From the NCBI GenBank assembly GCA_026645815.1, contig JAPKMR010000024.1:1-51948 (forward strand): 51,948 nt of DNA, read 5' to 3'. Positions 16,780-24,912 of the stretch are shown in pieces. The position numbers and the translations under genes are program-made. The DNA is from Anaerolineae bacterium. Its GTDB lineage: Bacteria; Chloroflexota; Anaerolineae; B4-G1; SLSP01. The notes under the pieces were generated by a model. It worked only from the letters and a program-made list of their open reading frames with translations. It had not been told where the DNA came from and searched no databases. Position 1 is the first letter of the stretch; each line of letters opens with the position of its first letter.

Positions 16780-18975
16780 CTATTCTAGCTGCAGTTCCTC
16801 TCCCAGCAAGTAGTGGCTGAACCAGGTGAGGTTTTGGTGCAGGATGGCGTGGTTCTCGCGCGGGCGCGTGATGGGATGTCCCATGCCGGGGAAGATGAAG
16901 AGCTCCACGGGCACGCCCATTTCCTGCAAGCCCCGGTACAATTCCAGGGCATTGGATAGCGGCACGCGGTGGTCTTCTGAGCCGTGTTGGATGAGCATAG
17001 GGGTGGATGCGTCCGCTAGATTGCTGATGGGGGAGGTTTTGAGGTACCGCTCACGGTCGCGGAAGGGCGAGCTGGAGAGGTAATCCAGGGTGAAACTGGG
17101 AATGTCGTTGCTGATGTGATAGGTGTACCAATCGGAGATGCCAGCTCCCACCGAGACGGCTTTGAAGCGTTTGGAGTGCAGCCCGGCGAAGGCGGAGATA
17201 TAGCCACCCTGCGACCAGCCCATGCAGCCAACCCGCTCTGTGTCTATCCAGCCGAGCTGGTCGAGATGATCAATGGCGCTTTCGACGTCCCACAGATCTC
17301 CGACGCCCAGGTTGTCCACGTTCAGTTCCATGAAAGCCTGCCCTCGCCCGACCGACCCGCGGTAATTCGGCTCGACGACCAGGAACTCCTTGTGCAGGAA
17401 TTGTGCAGCGGGGTAGTAACCCCAATTATCATCGCAGAACAAATACTCCGGAGAGAACCAGGATGGACCTCCGTGTACGATGAAGACGAGCGGGTATTTC
17501 TTCTGCGGATCGAAGTTAGATGGTTTGCGCAGCACACCTTCAATTTCGACGCCGTCTTTGCTGGTCCAGCGGATAGTCTCGGCGGTTCCCAAATCCCAGT
17601 CTGCCACAGTGCGCCCGAAATCGCTGATTTTGCGAATTTGGCCCGGCAGCCCATCCGGGCTGAGGTCCATGATATAGGCATCGGGATAAGCGTGGGTGTT
17701 GGCGCCTATGAAAGCCAGGCGCCCACTTTTGGAGACGTTGAACCCGGCCCAGGCAGCATAGAGGTCGCCCAGATCCAGGGGGCTAACCTGCCCACCGGCG
17801 TCAAAGCGTGCCAGACGGATGCGCGTGCTATCCACGTAGGAACCGATGATACCGGCGGATGTCCAGTAAACATCCATGACTTCCTCATCCAGAGCGGCGG
17901 AGATGTTGTGCATGGCAGCGAGGAACGTTTCTACGTCCGGTGCCTGACAGGCTGTGGCGGCATCCACGGTCCAGAGGTCGGTTTGGGTATACATCTTGTT
18001 GTCGCGCGCCTGATAGCTCAAGAGCAGCTGGCATCCATCCGGAGAGACCTCCGTGATGGTGGCGTCACGAGGAAGCGGCAGCTTGATAAGCTCACCCATG
18101 TAGGAGACGTCCGCCTTCGTTTCCTCACCCTCGTCCTTGTCGTTTTCTTCCTGGTCCTCATCGGTTGCTTTGGCTGTGGGGGCTTTAGCCGCCTGCTTTT
18201 CCCGCTCGCGGCGCAGGTATTCGGCGAGCGCCGCCGGGGCATCGAGGCGGATGGCATAGGAGCTGGTCTCGTGATAGTAGACGAGGTCATCGCGGGGCCA
18301 ACAGTTGAGATAGATAACGTCACCGGCAGGTGAGGGAATGACTTTTCTGATAGAGAGGGGCTGAGGAAGCAAGCGGCTGAGTTCGATGACGGGCAACGTC
18401 AGTTTTTCTGCCTCGTCTTCGGTAGCGGCTCTGATCTGTGCCTGGAATTGGCGCAGCTCTTCAAATCCGATGTAGTAGAGCGCGCTCGCGCTGTCGTCAT
18501 GTTCGAAGTGCGTGTATCTGCCGAAACGACTGGTCCGTGGTTTGCGTTTTTCGCGTTCGGGATGGGAGGCGAGGAAAAGCACTCCTCCGGCAAAAGGTGC
18601 GAACCAGTCCACACCGGTTTTATGATGTGTGACCTGCCAGGCTTGACCGAGGAGCCTTTCGTGTAACCAGACCTGGGGCTTATCATCATAATCTGGTCCG
18701 GTCCAAAGGAGGATGAGGGTGTCTTTGTCGAGCCATTCCATCTGGGAGACGTAGCCTGTACGGGTGAGGGGGGTGGTTACGCCACCGGTTGAATCGTGAA
18801 TGTAGCAGAGGCGCTCGTATTGGTTGTCGTTCCAGTTGGTGGTACGAGTAAGTAGCGCGACCTGATTGCCCTCGGGTGCAGCTTTGGCGGAGAAGGGGAT
18901 ATCCAACATCACCATATCCCGCAGGGTGGGGCGGAATTTAGAGGCCTGGGGTGCTTCGATAGTTTCAGAGGTCAT
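16780..18975 (-). CDS. S9 family serine peptidase (prolyl oligopeptidase-like)
   Basis: A protein of 731 residues; the start MTSETIEAPQ at 18975 follows CAGGAG by nine bases. Residues about 1-420 form an irregular beta-propeller with WD-like blades, and the C-terminal 300 residues form an alpha/beta hydrolase. The catalytic triad is Ser in GCMGWSQGGY (about 587), Asp in LIQHGSEDHRVP (about 665) and His in GMGHPITRP (about 697). The oxyanion motif FIVHGGPSW is present. An acidic, charged insertion rich in Glu, Asp and Lys lies near residues 245-285. There is no signal peptide, so it likely cleaves imported peptides in the cytoplasm. It is first of three coupled minus-strand genes. Confidence 0.92.
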   Translation of the reverse strand: MTSETIEAPQASKFRPTLRDMVMLDIPFSAKAAPEGNQVALLTRTTNWNDNQYERLCYIHDSTGGVTTPLTRTGYVSQMEWLDKDTLILLWTGPDYDDKPQVWLHERLLGQAWQVTHHKTGVDWFAPFAGGVLFLASHPEREKRKPRTSRFGRYTHFEHDDSASALYYIGFEELRQFQAQIRAATEDEAEKLTLPVIELSRLLPQPLSIRKVIPSPAGDVIYLNCWPRDDLVYYHETSSYAIRLDAPAALAEYLRREREKQAAKAPTAKATDEDQEENDKDEGEETKADVSYMGELIKLPLPRDATITEVSPDGCQLLLSYQARDNKMYTQTDLWTVDAATACQAPDVETFLAAMHNISAALDEEVMDVYWTSAGIIGSYVDSTRIRLARFDAGGQVSPLDLGDLYAAWAGFNVSKSGRLAFIGANTHAYPDAYIMDLSPDGLPGQIRKISDFGRTVADWDLGTAETIRWTSKDGVEIEGVLRKPSNFDPQKKYPLVFIVHGGPSWFSPEYLFCDDNWGYYPAAQFLHKEFLVVEPNYRGSVGRGQAFMELNVDNLGVGDLWDVESAIDHLDQLGWIDTERVGCMGWSQGGYISAFAGLHSKRFKAVSVGAGISDWYTYHISNDIPSFTLDYLSSSPFRDRERYLKTSPISNLADASTPMLIQHGSEDHRVPLSNALELYRGLQEMGVPVELFIFPGMGHPITRPRENHAILHQNLTWFSHYLLGEELQLE

Positions 18976-19079
18976 GATTATGTTCTCCTGTATCAATCGT
19001 GCTGACTCGGGAATTCTACTTTGATTCTAGGGAAAGCGCAATCGGGAGTGAACGAATGGGTGTGTTTCAAAATCTGAGC

Positions 19080-19120
19080 GTGATTTTCGTGGTGAGGCTT
19101 CGCCCGTCCACGAAAATAAC
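19080..19120. repeat. Degenerate hairpin element
   Basis: TTTTCGTGG (19084-19092) pairs with CCACGAAAA (19108-19116) around the loop TGAGGCTTCGCCCGT. Its left half resembles the hairpin at 51820-51860 and its right half resembles the inverse of the one at 36389-36430. Several bases no longer pair, so it appears to be an old or recombined copy. Confidence 0.6.
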
Positions 19121-19210
19121 GAAATAACCACTGTAACTGTTCATCGTTCCCCTGCTTGCCACAACAAGGAATGCCTGAATCGCCGCTTCGGGCTAAAGCC
19201 GCGGTTTTAG

Positions 19211-19257
19211 AGAGTGTTTTTGGCTGCCGCGCGTAGCGCGGCAGCCAAAAACACTCT
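19211..19257. repeat. Perfect 22-bp hairpin with 3-base loop
   Basis: Arms 19211-19232 and 19236-19257 are exactly complementary over 22 bases with loop GTA. Small palindromes flank it: GGCTAAAGCC (19191-19200) and GGGCTTCAGCCC (19265-19276). It lies in the 482-base gap between the divergent S9 and permease genes. That gap holds no gene; it otherwise contains the degenerate hairpin at 19080, the promoter at 19328 and, at 19302-19326, ATCTGAAC and TGTCCTATACCC words also found at 36500-36546. Confidence 0.85.
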
Positions 19258-19327
19258 TTCTCGTGGGCTTCAGCCCGAAACTCACGTCCTGCGGTGGGAA
19301 TCTGAACACTGACTGTCCTATACCCGG

Positions 19328-19355
19328 TTGACACTCTTTGGGAGTGGCATAGAAT
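19328..19355 (+). promoter_or_regulatory. Sigma-70 type promoter for the permease pair
   Basis: TTGACA (19328-19333), a 16-bp spacer and TAGAAT (19350-19355) face the permease genes. The predicted start near 19362 leaves a leader of about 95 bases to the chosen ATG at 19458. Confidence 0.6.
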
Positions 19356-19457
19356 AGCGGTGGTCGTTCCGGGTAAACCGCTAACTATGGGTACACCGGC
19401 GATGGGCGGATGTGGGATTTACCTCAGTTGTGCATTCCGGATCTCGGGGGTTGGGCG

Positions 19458-20525
19458 ATGCCCTCAATAATCAAGTTTATGTTGCGCCGGTTAGCGGCTA
19501 TTCCTGTCACGCTGCTGTTGATCACCGCAGTGCTGTATGGGTTGCTGATGTTCTCGCCGGCAACGGCGCGCGCGCAGCTCTATATGCCCCGTGGGGAGTC
19601 CCATAATCCCAACTTGCGCCCAGAGGTGTTGCTCGAGCAGATTATTGTCGCGAACGGACTCAGGGATCCTTTCCCGTTGCAGTATGCGCGTTGGGCAGGG
19701 AGTCTGCTGCAGGGGGATTGGGGTTGGAGTCCATCGTTGCGCGGCGATGTTCTGGAAGGGCTGGTTGCGCGTACGCCCGCGACCGCGGAATTAGCTCTGT
19801 ATTCGGTGGTGCTGTTTCTGCCGTTGGGGGTGGTGAGCGGGCTGTTGGCAGGTATCCGCAACGGGCGCTGGCAGGACCATCTCTTCCGCATGGGAGCGTT
19901 CGTAGCGACCGCGATTCCGCCGTTCGTTCTGGGGATTGTGCTGTTGACGGTTTTCTATGCCGGATTGCATTGGTTTCCAGTCGGGCGCATTGGCATGGCG
20001 GATCAATATCTGATCCAGGGGGCGGACTTTAAGGTGGTGACGGGGCTGTTGACCATTGATGGTTTGCTTAATGGCATGCCGGCGCTGAGTTTGCGGGCGT
20101 TGTGGCATTTGGCTTTGCCCGCCTTCACGTTGAGTCTGTTGCATTGGGCAACTCTGGCGCGCATCACCCGCGCCGCAGTCATGGAGGAATTGGATCAAGA
20201 TTATATCATGGCTGCGAATGGGCGCGGTTTACCCCAGCGCTGGATTGTGTGGCGTCACATTCTGAAGAATGCTATGGCTCCGGCGCTGAGCAGTGTGGCG
20301 CTCTCTGCAGCGGCATTGCTCACCGGCGTCTATTTGGTAGAGAAGATTTTTGCGCTTCCCGGCATTTCTGAGTTCATCGTGGGATCGGTGCGGGTGGCGC
20401 CAGATTTGCCGATGGCGATGGGGGCGGCGGTGTACAGTGTGCTGATGATTCTACCTCTGATGTTGGTTCTCGACATGCTGCAGGCGCTGGTGGACCCGCG
20501 CCTGCGGGAAGGGTTGCTATTCTGA
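19458..20525 (+). CDS. Dpp/Opp-type ABC transporter permease (first subunit)
   Basis: A protein of 355 residues from ATG 19458 (MPSIIKFMLRRLAAIPVTLL), the usual N-terminus of this family; a frame from 19410 adds 16 residues without a better ribosome site. There are six membrane segments, the first at about 10-30. The coupling loop DYIMAANGRGLPQRWIVWRH is the EAA-type contact site for the ATPase. DppB-type permeases import peptides, nickel or glycosides with a periplasmic or lipoprotein binding protein and two ATPases; none of these partners is in the window. The stop overlaps the next start by one base. Confidence 0.88.
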   Translation: MPSIIKFMLRRLAAIPVTLLLITAVLYGLLMFSPATARAQLYMPRGESHNPNLRPEVLLEQIIVANGLRDPFPLQYARWAGSLLQGDWGWSPSLRGDVLEGLVARTPATAELALYSVVLFLPLGVVSGLLAGIRNGRWQDHLFRMGAFVATAIPPFVLGIVLLTVFYAGLHWFPVGRIGMADQYLIQGADFKVVTGLLTIDGLLNGMPALSLRALWHLALPAFTLSLLHWATLARITRAAVMEELDQDYIMAANGRGLPQRWIVWRHILKNAMAPALSSVALSAAALLTGVYLVEKIFALPGISEFIVGSVRVAPDLPMAMGAAVYSVLMILPLMLVLDMLQALVDPRLREGLLF

Positions 20526-21499
20526 TGCTACACCTACGACACGGGCTGATGTTCTGGCAAATCACGCTGGGCGTGTTGCTGGTGTTGGGCTTCTTGATTG
20601 TGGCAGCTTTCGCGCCTGTGTTGGCGCCAACTGAGGTTGACCCGGCGCCCCCACTCAAACTTGCGCCAAGCTCAGTCGCGCGACCGGCAGGCATCTCTGG
20701 GCGGGTGCCGCTGCCTCCGGGATCAGGGATACCGTTGGGGACTGCGCCGGGTGGGTATGATATCGCCTATTCGCTGGTGCGCGGTGTACTCCCGGCGTTG
20801 CGCTTTGGTCTGATAACGATGGCGCTCACCGGTTTGTGGGGGAGTTTTCTTGGAGCGATAGCGGGGTATGCGGGGGGTGGTGTTGCCCGTATCATCCTGC
20901 GGGTTGCGGATGCTTTTCTGACTTTTCCGGCAATCGCAGCAATCTTCATATTCCGGACGCTGTGGATGCAGATCATCAATTCGCAGATAACGTCCTCACT
21001 GGTGCGAGAAATGGTGGCGCTGTTGCACCTTGATCCCACGATGCTGGCGTTGATCATGTTTTCCTGGATGCCGTACACGCGCCTGATGTATGTCGCGGTC
21101 TCGCGCCTGATGCAGACCGAGTTTGTGCTGGCGGCGCGTTCGGTGGGGGCGCGTCCGGCGCGAATCATCCTGCGCCATCTGTTGCCTAATGCGCTCAGCT
21201 CGATAATTGTGCTAGCGGCGCGGGATGTGGGAGGGATGGTGCTATTGGAGGCGGCATTCACCTTTGTTGGAATGGGCGCCAGCTTGCCGTGGGGCGCCCT
21301 CTTGGTGTTGGCGCGCGATTGGATTGTTGGTCCAGGTGGAAATCCCCTGACCTATTGGTGGGTATTTTTACCGGCGACGCTGACATTGATCGTTTTCAGC
21401 CTGGGATGGAATATCCTCGGGGATGGGTTAAATGCCATCCTGCAACCTCAGGAACGCCGGCGAACTATCGTGCGTTGGATTCAACGCTGGGGGAACTGA
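20525..21499 (+). CDS. Dpp/Opp-type ABC transporter permease (second subunit)
   Basis: A protein of 324 residues that shares one base with the preceding stop codon (TGATG). An N-terminal membrane anchor (LGVLLVLGFLIVAAFAPVLA) precedes a loop with GTAPGGYDIAYSLVRGV, the DppC-type amphipathic region. Further membrane segments include ALRFGLITMALTGLWGSFLG. The EAA loop FVLAARSVGARPARIILRHL contacts an ATPase. It pairs with the preceding subunit as a heterodimer. The gene after it is convergent, so the transcript encodes only permeases. Substrate is unknown; the peptidases nearby make peptides plausible. Confidence 0.88.
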   Translation: MLHLRHGLMFWQITLGVLLVLGFLIVAAFAPVLAPTEVDPAPPLKLAPSSVARPAGISGRVPLPPGSGIPLGTAPGGYDIAYSLVRGVLPALRFGLITMALTGLWGSFLGAIAGYAGGGVARIILRVADAFLTFPAIAAIFIFRTLWMQIINSQITSSLVREMVALLHLDPTMLALIMFSWMPYTRLMYVAVSRLMQTEFVLAARSVGARPARIILRHLLPNALSSIIVLAARDVGGMVLLEAAFTFVGMGASLPWGALLVLARDWIVGPGGNPLTYWWVFLPATLTLIVFSLGWNILGDGLNAILQPQERRRTIVRWIQRWGN

Positions 21500-21551
21500 A
21501 CCCGCGTTGTCGGAATTGCGATGCAGTACCGCTGAGGCCCTGGCTCTGCCG

Positions 21552-22643
21552 CTAGAGTTCGGACATTTCCTTCAGGCGATGTAATTCCTCATCATCTTTC
21601 AATTCGGGAGACTGTAGTAGCGCTTCGATGTCTTCTGGAAATACATCTTCTTCCCAGATTTTTAACCGCAGTGATTGCCGTACTTGACGTTCGATGCGGT
21701 TGATTTTCTGCCGTGTGGCAAAGTAGCGGATGACCCTAAACTTCAGTTTTGCGGTTTTTCCCTGCCATTCCCGGGCAAATTGGCCGCCGGCGATTTCCTC
21801 AAATGTCGTCTGCATTTTGCTTTTGATGCCCAGCCCTATGTAGCGCATTCCTCGTGACATCGCGCCATATTGTGAAGTGTGGCTGTGTAGCTGGGTCTGT
21901 CTGATCAAGCCGATTTGCGCCATCTTCCTGTAGGTAGTTGCCATCTCCTCACTCAGTATCATCTCGATCAACACAGCTTCGGGGGGCATGCCATTGGCGA
22001 TAAGCACGTCGATGGCATCAAGCAGCACACGCCCAAAGGCTGGGCCAAAAGCTTGTTCGTTGAAGAGGTCAAGCACAGCCTCGTCCTTCAGGTTCATCCA
22101 GACCGCGGCTCGCAGACCGCCCAAGGCTTTTGTCAATGCCAGAAGAGTTTCACTCGCATGACCCGTCGCATCTTGATGTACTCCGACAAAGGAATAAAAG
22201 CCTTCACCGGTGAGGTAGCGTTCTCGCACGCCTGCGCCAATCATCCGAGGGGCAATCATAATGACATCTGTGCCTGCTGTAACTTGCAGCAGGCCAAAGC
22301 CAATATTGTAACCACTGGCAAACACCAGTGTCTGCCCAAATCGTAGGATCGGGGCAATGGTTGTGTTGAAAAGTTTGAGCAGCGCTTCGTCTGGTATCAG
22401 CAGAAATACGATATCTGCTTTTTGCACTGCATCCTGTGGTTCCAACACTGCAAAGCCATCACTAATGGCGCGCGCTTTGAATTTGTCATCCCGGTTGCCA
22501 ATGATGACGGATAGCCCGCTATCGCGTAGATTCAGTGCCTGTGCGCGTCCCTGGTTGCCGTAGCCGATAACGGCAATAGATTGGTGTTTCACGTATTCGA
22601 TATCGCCATCTTCTTCAAAGGACACACGTGTGGTTGTGGGCAT
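21552..22643 (-). CDS. Divergent ketol-acid reductoisomerase homologue
   Basis: A protein of 363 residues starting at 22643 (MPTTTRVSFEEDG) with GGGGG upstream. The Rossmann motif GYGNQGRAQALNLRDSG (27-43) matches KARI, as do the metal-site segment LDLFNEQAFGPAFG (D192, E196) and the later block GMPPEAVLIEM with YGAMSRG. The canonical KGPGH motif is replaced by APRMIGAGVRERY (131-143), so the lysine normally present there is missing. True IlvC converts acetolactate in branched-chain amino acid synthesis, and this protein may reduce another substrate. It lies at the 3' end of the cyclase, FecR and DUF3604 series, 68 bases after DUF3604; no ilvB, ilvN or ilvD is nearby. Confidence 0.8.
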   Translation of the reverse strand: MPTTTRVSFEEDGDIEYVKHQSIAVIGYGNQGRAQALNLRDSGLSVIIGNRDDKFKARAISDGFAVLEPQDAVQKADIVFLLIPDEALLKLFNTTIAPILRFGQTLVFASGYNIGFGLLQVTAGTDVIMIAPRMIGAGVRERYLTGEGFYSFVGVHQDATGHASETLLALTKALGGLRAAVWMNLKDEAVLDLFNEQAFGPAFGRVLLDAIDVLIANGMPPEAVLIEMILSEEMATTYRKMAQIGLIRQTQLHSHTSQYGAMSRGMRYIGLGIKSKMQTTFEEIAGGQFAREWQGKTAKLKFRVIRYFATRQKINRIERQVRQSLRLKIWEEDVFPEDIEALLQSPELKDDEELHRLKEMSEL

Positions 22644-22711
22644 CGTTTCCCCCTTTGTGTTTGCGAGGTTGTGGCATCGCAAGTTTTGCTGAAAGGCACA
22701 GTAGTCTCTTC

Positions 22712-24907
22712 TTATTCGGTGCCGACCCAAATAGCGCCGATATAGGTAATGCGCGCGTTAGCACCCACTACTCGAACAATATAAAAATCTACACCATTGG
22801 TGTTGAGCGTAGCGGGATCTATCGGATTATCACTTTCAGTATTGAGATAGGTAGAGCCATTACGCTCGATTGCACTGGTATAGGCCGTGCCTGTTACTGG
22901 CGTTTCGTCAATATAGGTGAAAGCAGCGACTGGCACATTCAGGGGAAAGGTGTGCAGGAGTTGCCCGTTTTTCAAGATTTCGACAGCGGCATTCCAGTCA
23001 GGGCGCCAATTCTCCGTGATGAGCGTGGCTGCTGAAGTATTACCTGAGGCAGCAGGGGCGCCCTCTTGCGCAATCTTGATGGTGAGGATGCGTGGCGCTG
23101 TTGCGGTTGGTATGTGGTCATAGGCGCCATCGCCCACGGTGGTGCCGTTGATATCGAATTCAAGGAAAGGACGACCGTGGTCGGAATTGGCGTAGACACG
23201 TGTGTGAAGTAGAGCTTCGAAGATGGATTCACGACTCAGATTCTCGGCATATACCGCAGTAAGCCCGCCGGGGTAGGGTTTATTGCTGCGCGTGGGCCAG
23301 GACGTCCAGGGGCGTTGCTGCCCGATAGTTGCTTTGGTATGTGTCAGGCTGTGCCCTGGGTGCCCGCCGTGTTCGTCGCTTGCCGCATAGAGCACGAGAT
23401 GGTGTCCCATCATCAGTGCATCGGTGATGGCTAAGCCGTCTACGGGAGTCTTGGGCGCGCCCGTGCCTCCGGCATAGTTTAGCGGATCTTGCTGGGCGTA
23501 GAGACTGTTGCCATGAGTCGAAGTCACTTCTGCCAGGCGCACGTATTGCGGGTTCAGGTAGGACCAATCCTGGGGATAGAAGATTTTGGTGGTGTGGTGT
23601 GGCAGCGCCAACGCTTCGGAGCCGGTGGCTTGAGTAAAGGCCTCCAGGTCTTGCCACAGTCGTTCAGGCGTGGATAAAGGGCCGAAACGTCCGGGCATAA
23701 GATCGAGTGGTCCCGGTAGGCTATCGCCGCTGAACACCAATGTGTAATGTCCTGCCCTGACGTTGGTCCATTCAACGCCTTGGAAAGCGATAAACGCCCC
23801 AGGGTCGTTAAGGGTGTTGGTGAGACGCTCCAGGGTCTGATATTTCCATGGTGTAAAGAACAGAATTTCCGCGTGATCGGTAAGCGCATAAAAATCCAGT
23901 CGCGCCACATGGCGGGCATAGTCGGCATTGTGCGCTGGCGAACCTGATCCATCAGAATAGGCTGAATGCGTGTGGATATCACCCCAGTAGATTTTAGGCT
24001 GGTCTGTGTTGGGTGGATAGACAATGATGGGGTTGCTGTAGAAAAGACAGTTCTCAAAGGGAAGCGTTGTTCCTTCACTCGCTTTGGAATTTGAGACCTC
24101 TCTGGCTATCAGATAGTGAATGCCGGGTGTGGAGATGGTGATAGCGAAGGTTCGATTGCCGTTATACTTGCCGTTGTGACGCGCATAAGCCATTTGCGCG
24201 CTGGCAAAGCGCCCTTGTCCTGTGAAGGTGTAGGGTGTGGGCAGTCGAGCTGCCACCGTTTCTGGATTCATCAACGACAACGAGTTCAGATCATAGGATT
24301 CGAGAGTGAAGGCCACTGTTCCCCGGTAGGAAGCGCTCAGGCGTTCGTAATTGTCCCATGCCTGCACTGTCGCCTCAAAGGGCATGCCGAGGGTGGGTGT
24401 CGTTGGCGCGTGGACCCATAGCATCCGGGGGTGGTTATCGAGCGCTACTGTCAGGTCGAGGTGTACACTGCTCCAGAACCCCAATGGGAGGATGATTCCC
24501 CAACCGATGAGCGTCCATTGCACCGCGCGACGGTGAAGTCTGATTCGATTCAGCGCCGCGATGATTTTCCGGTAAAGCGGGTGAGATGCATGGTCACGCT
24601 TTTCAAGGGTCGCCAGGGTTCCCAAGACGAGGGCATACGCTGTCAATCCACCAAAAACGGTGCCGGTAATGATGCCTAGAGGGGGCGCGGCAGAGAAGTG
24701 CAACGCGACTACCGGGGCAAGGCCCGAGATAAAAGCGATGACCGCGCCGTGCACTTTCCAGCGAGTTTCTCGGCTACATACTACCCAGAATGCCCCGATG
24801 AGAAGCGCGATGAGGTTTACGAAGAACCGGCTAGCCGTGGCGAGTGCCACGATAAGTCCAATACCATTGAGGCTTATCGGCCCCGCTCGCTGTTTTCTGT
24901 TTGGCAT
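22712..24907 (-). CDS. DUF3604 membrane protein with PHP metal-dependent domain
   Basis: A protein of 731 residues. The first about 165 residues hold several membrane segments, including LIVALATASRFFVNLIALLI and a later WTLIGWGIILPLGFWSSV. An extracytoplasmic domain follows. Near residue 308 it shows IYWGDIHTHSAYSDGSG, the metal-binding motif of PHP-type DUF3604 proteins, followed by FYALTDHAE and later ASDEHGGHPGH. These point to a metal-dependent hydrolase, probably acting on a phosphate ester, outside the cytoplasm; the substrate is unknown. Five bases separate it from the FecR-PD40 gene upstream, so they are co-transcribed. Confidence 0.85.
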   Translation of the reverse strand: MPNRKQRAGPISLNGIGLIVALATASRFFVNLIALLIGAFWVVCSRETRWKVHGAVIAFISGLAPVVALHFSAAPPLGIITGTVFGGLTAYALVLGTLATLEKRDHASHPLYRKIIAALNRIRLHRRAVQWTLIGWGIILPLGFWSSVHLDLTVALDNHPRMLWVHAPTTPTLGMPFEATVQAWDNYERLSASYRGTVAFTLESYDLNSLSLMNPETVAARLPTPYTFTGQGRFASAQMAYARHNGKYNGNRTFAITISTPGIHYLIAREVSNSKASEGTTLPFENCLFYSNPIIVYPPNTDQPKIYWGDIHTHSAYSDGSGSPAHNADYARHVARLDFYALTDHAEILFFTPWKYQTLERLTNTLNDPGAFIAFQGVEWTNVRAGHYTLVFSGDSLPGPLDLMPGRFGPLSTPERLWQDLEAFTQATGSEALALPHHTTKIFYPQDWSYLNPQYVRLAEVTSTHGNSLYAQQDPLNYAGGTGAPKTPVDGLAITDALMMGHHLVLYAASDEHGGHPGHSLTHTKATIGQQRPWTSWPTRSNKPYPGGLTAVYAENLSRESIFEALLHTRVYANSDHGRPFLEFDINGTTVGDGAYDHIPTATAPRILTIKIAQEGAPAASGNTSAATLITENWRPDWNAAVEILKNGQLLHTFPLNVPVAAFTYIDETPVTGTAYTSAIERNGSTYLNTESDNPIDPATLNTNGVDFYIVRVVGANARITYIGAIWVGTE

Positions 24908-24912
24908 GGCGA

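Noticed and set aside
17116..18333. Plus-strand open frame of 405 codons inside the S9 peptidase
   Set aside because: The opposite strand encodes a complete S9 peptidase with its catalytic triad; no ribosome site supports the antisense frame.
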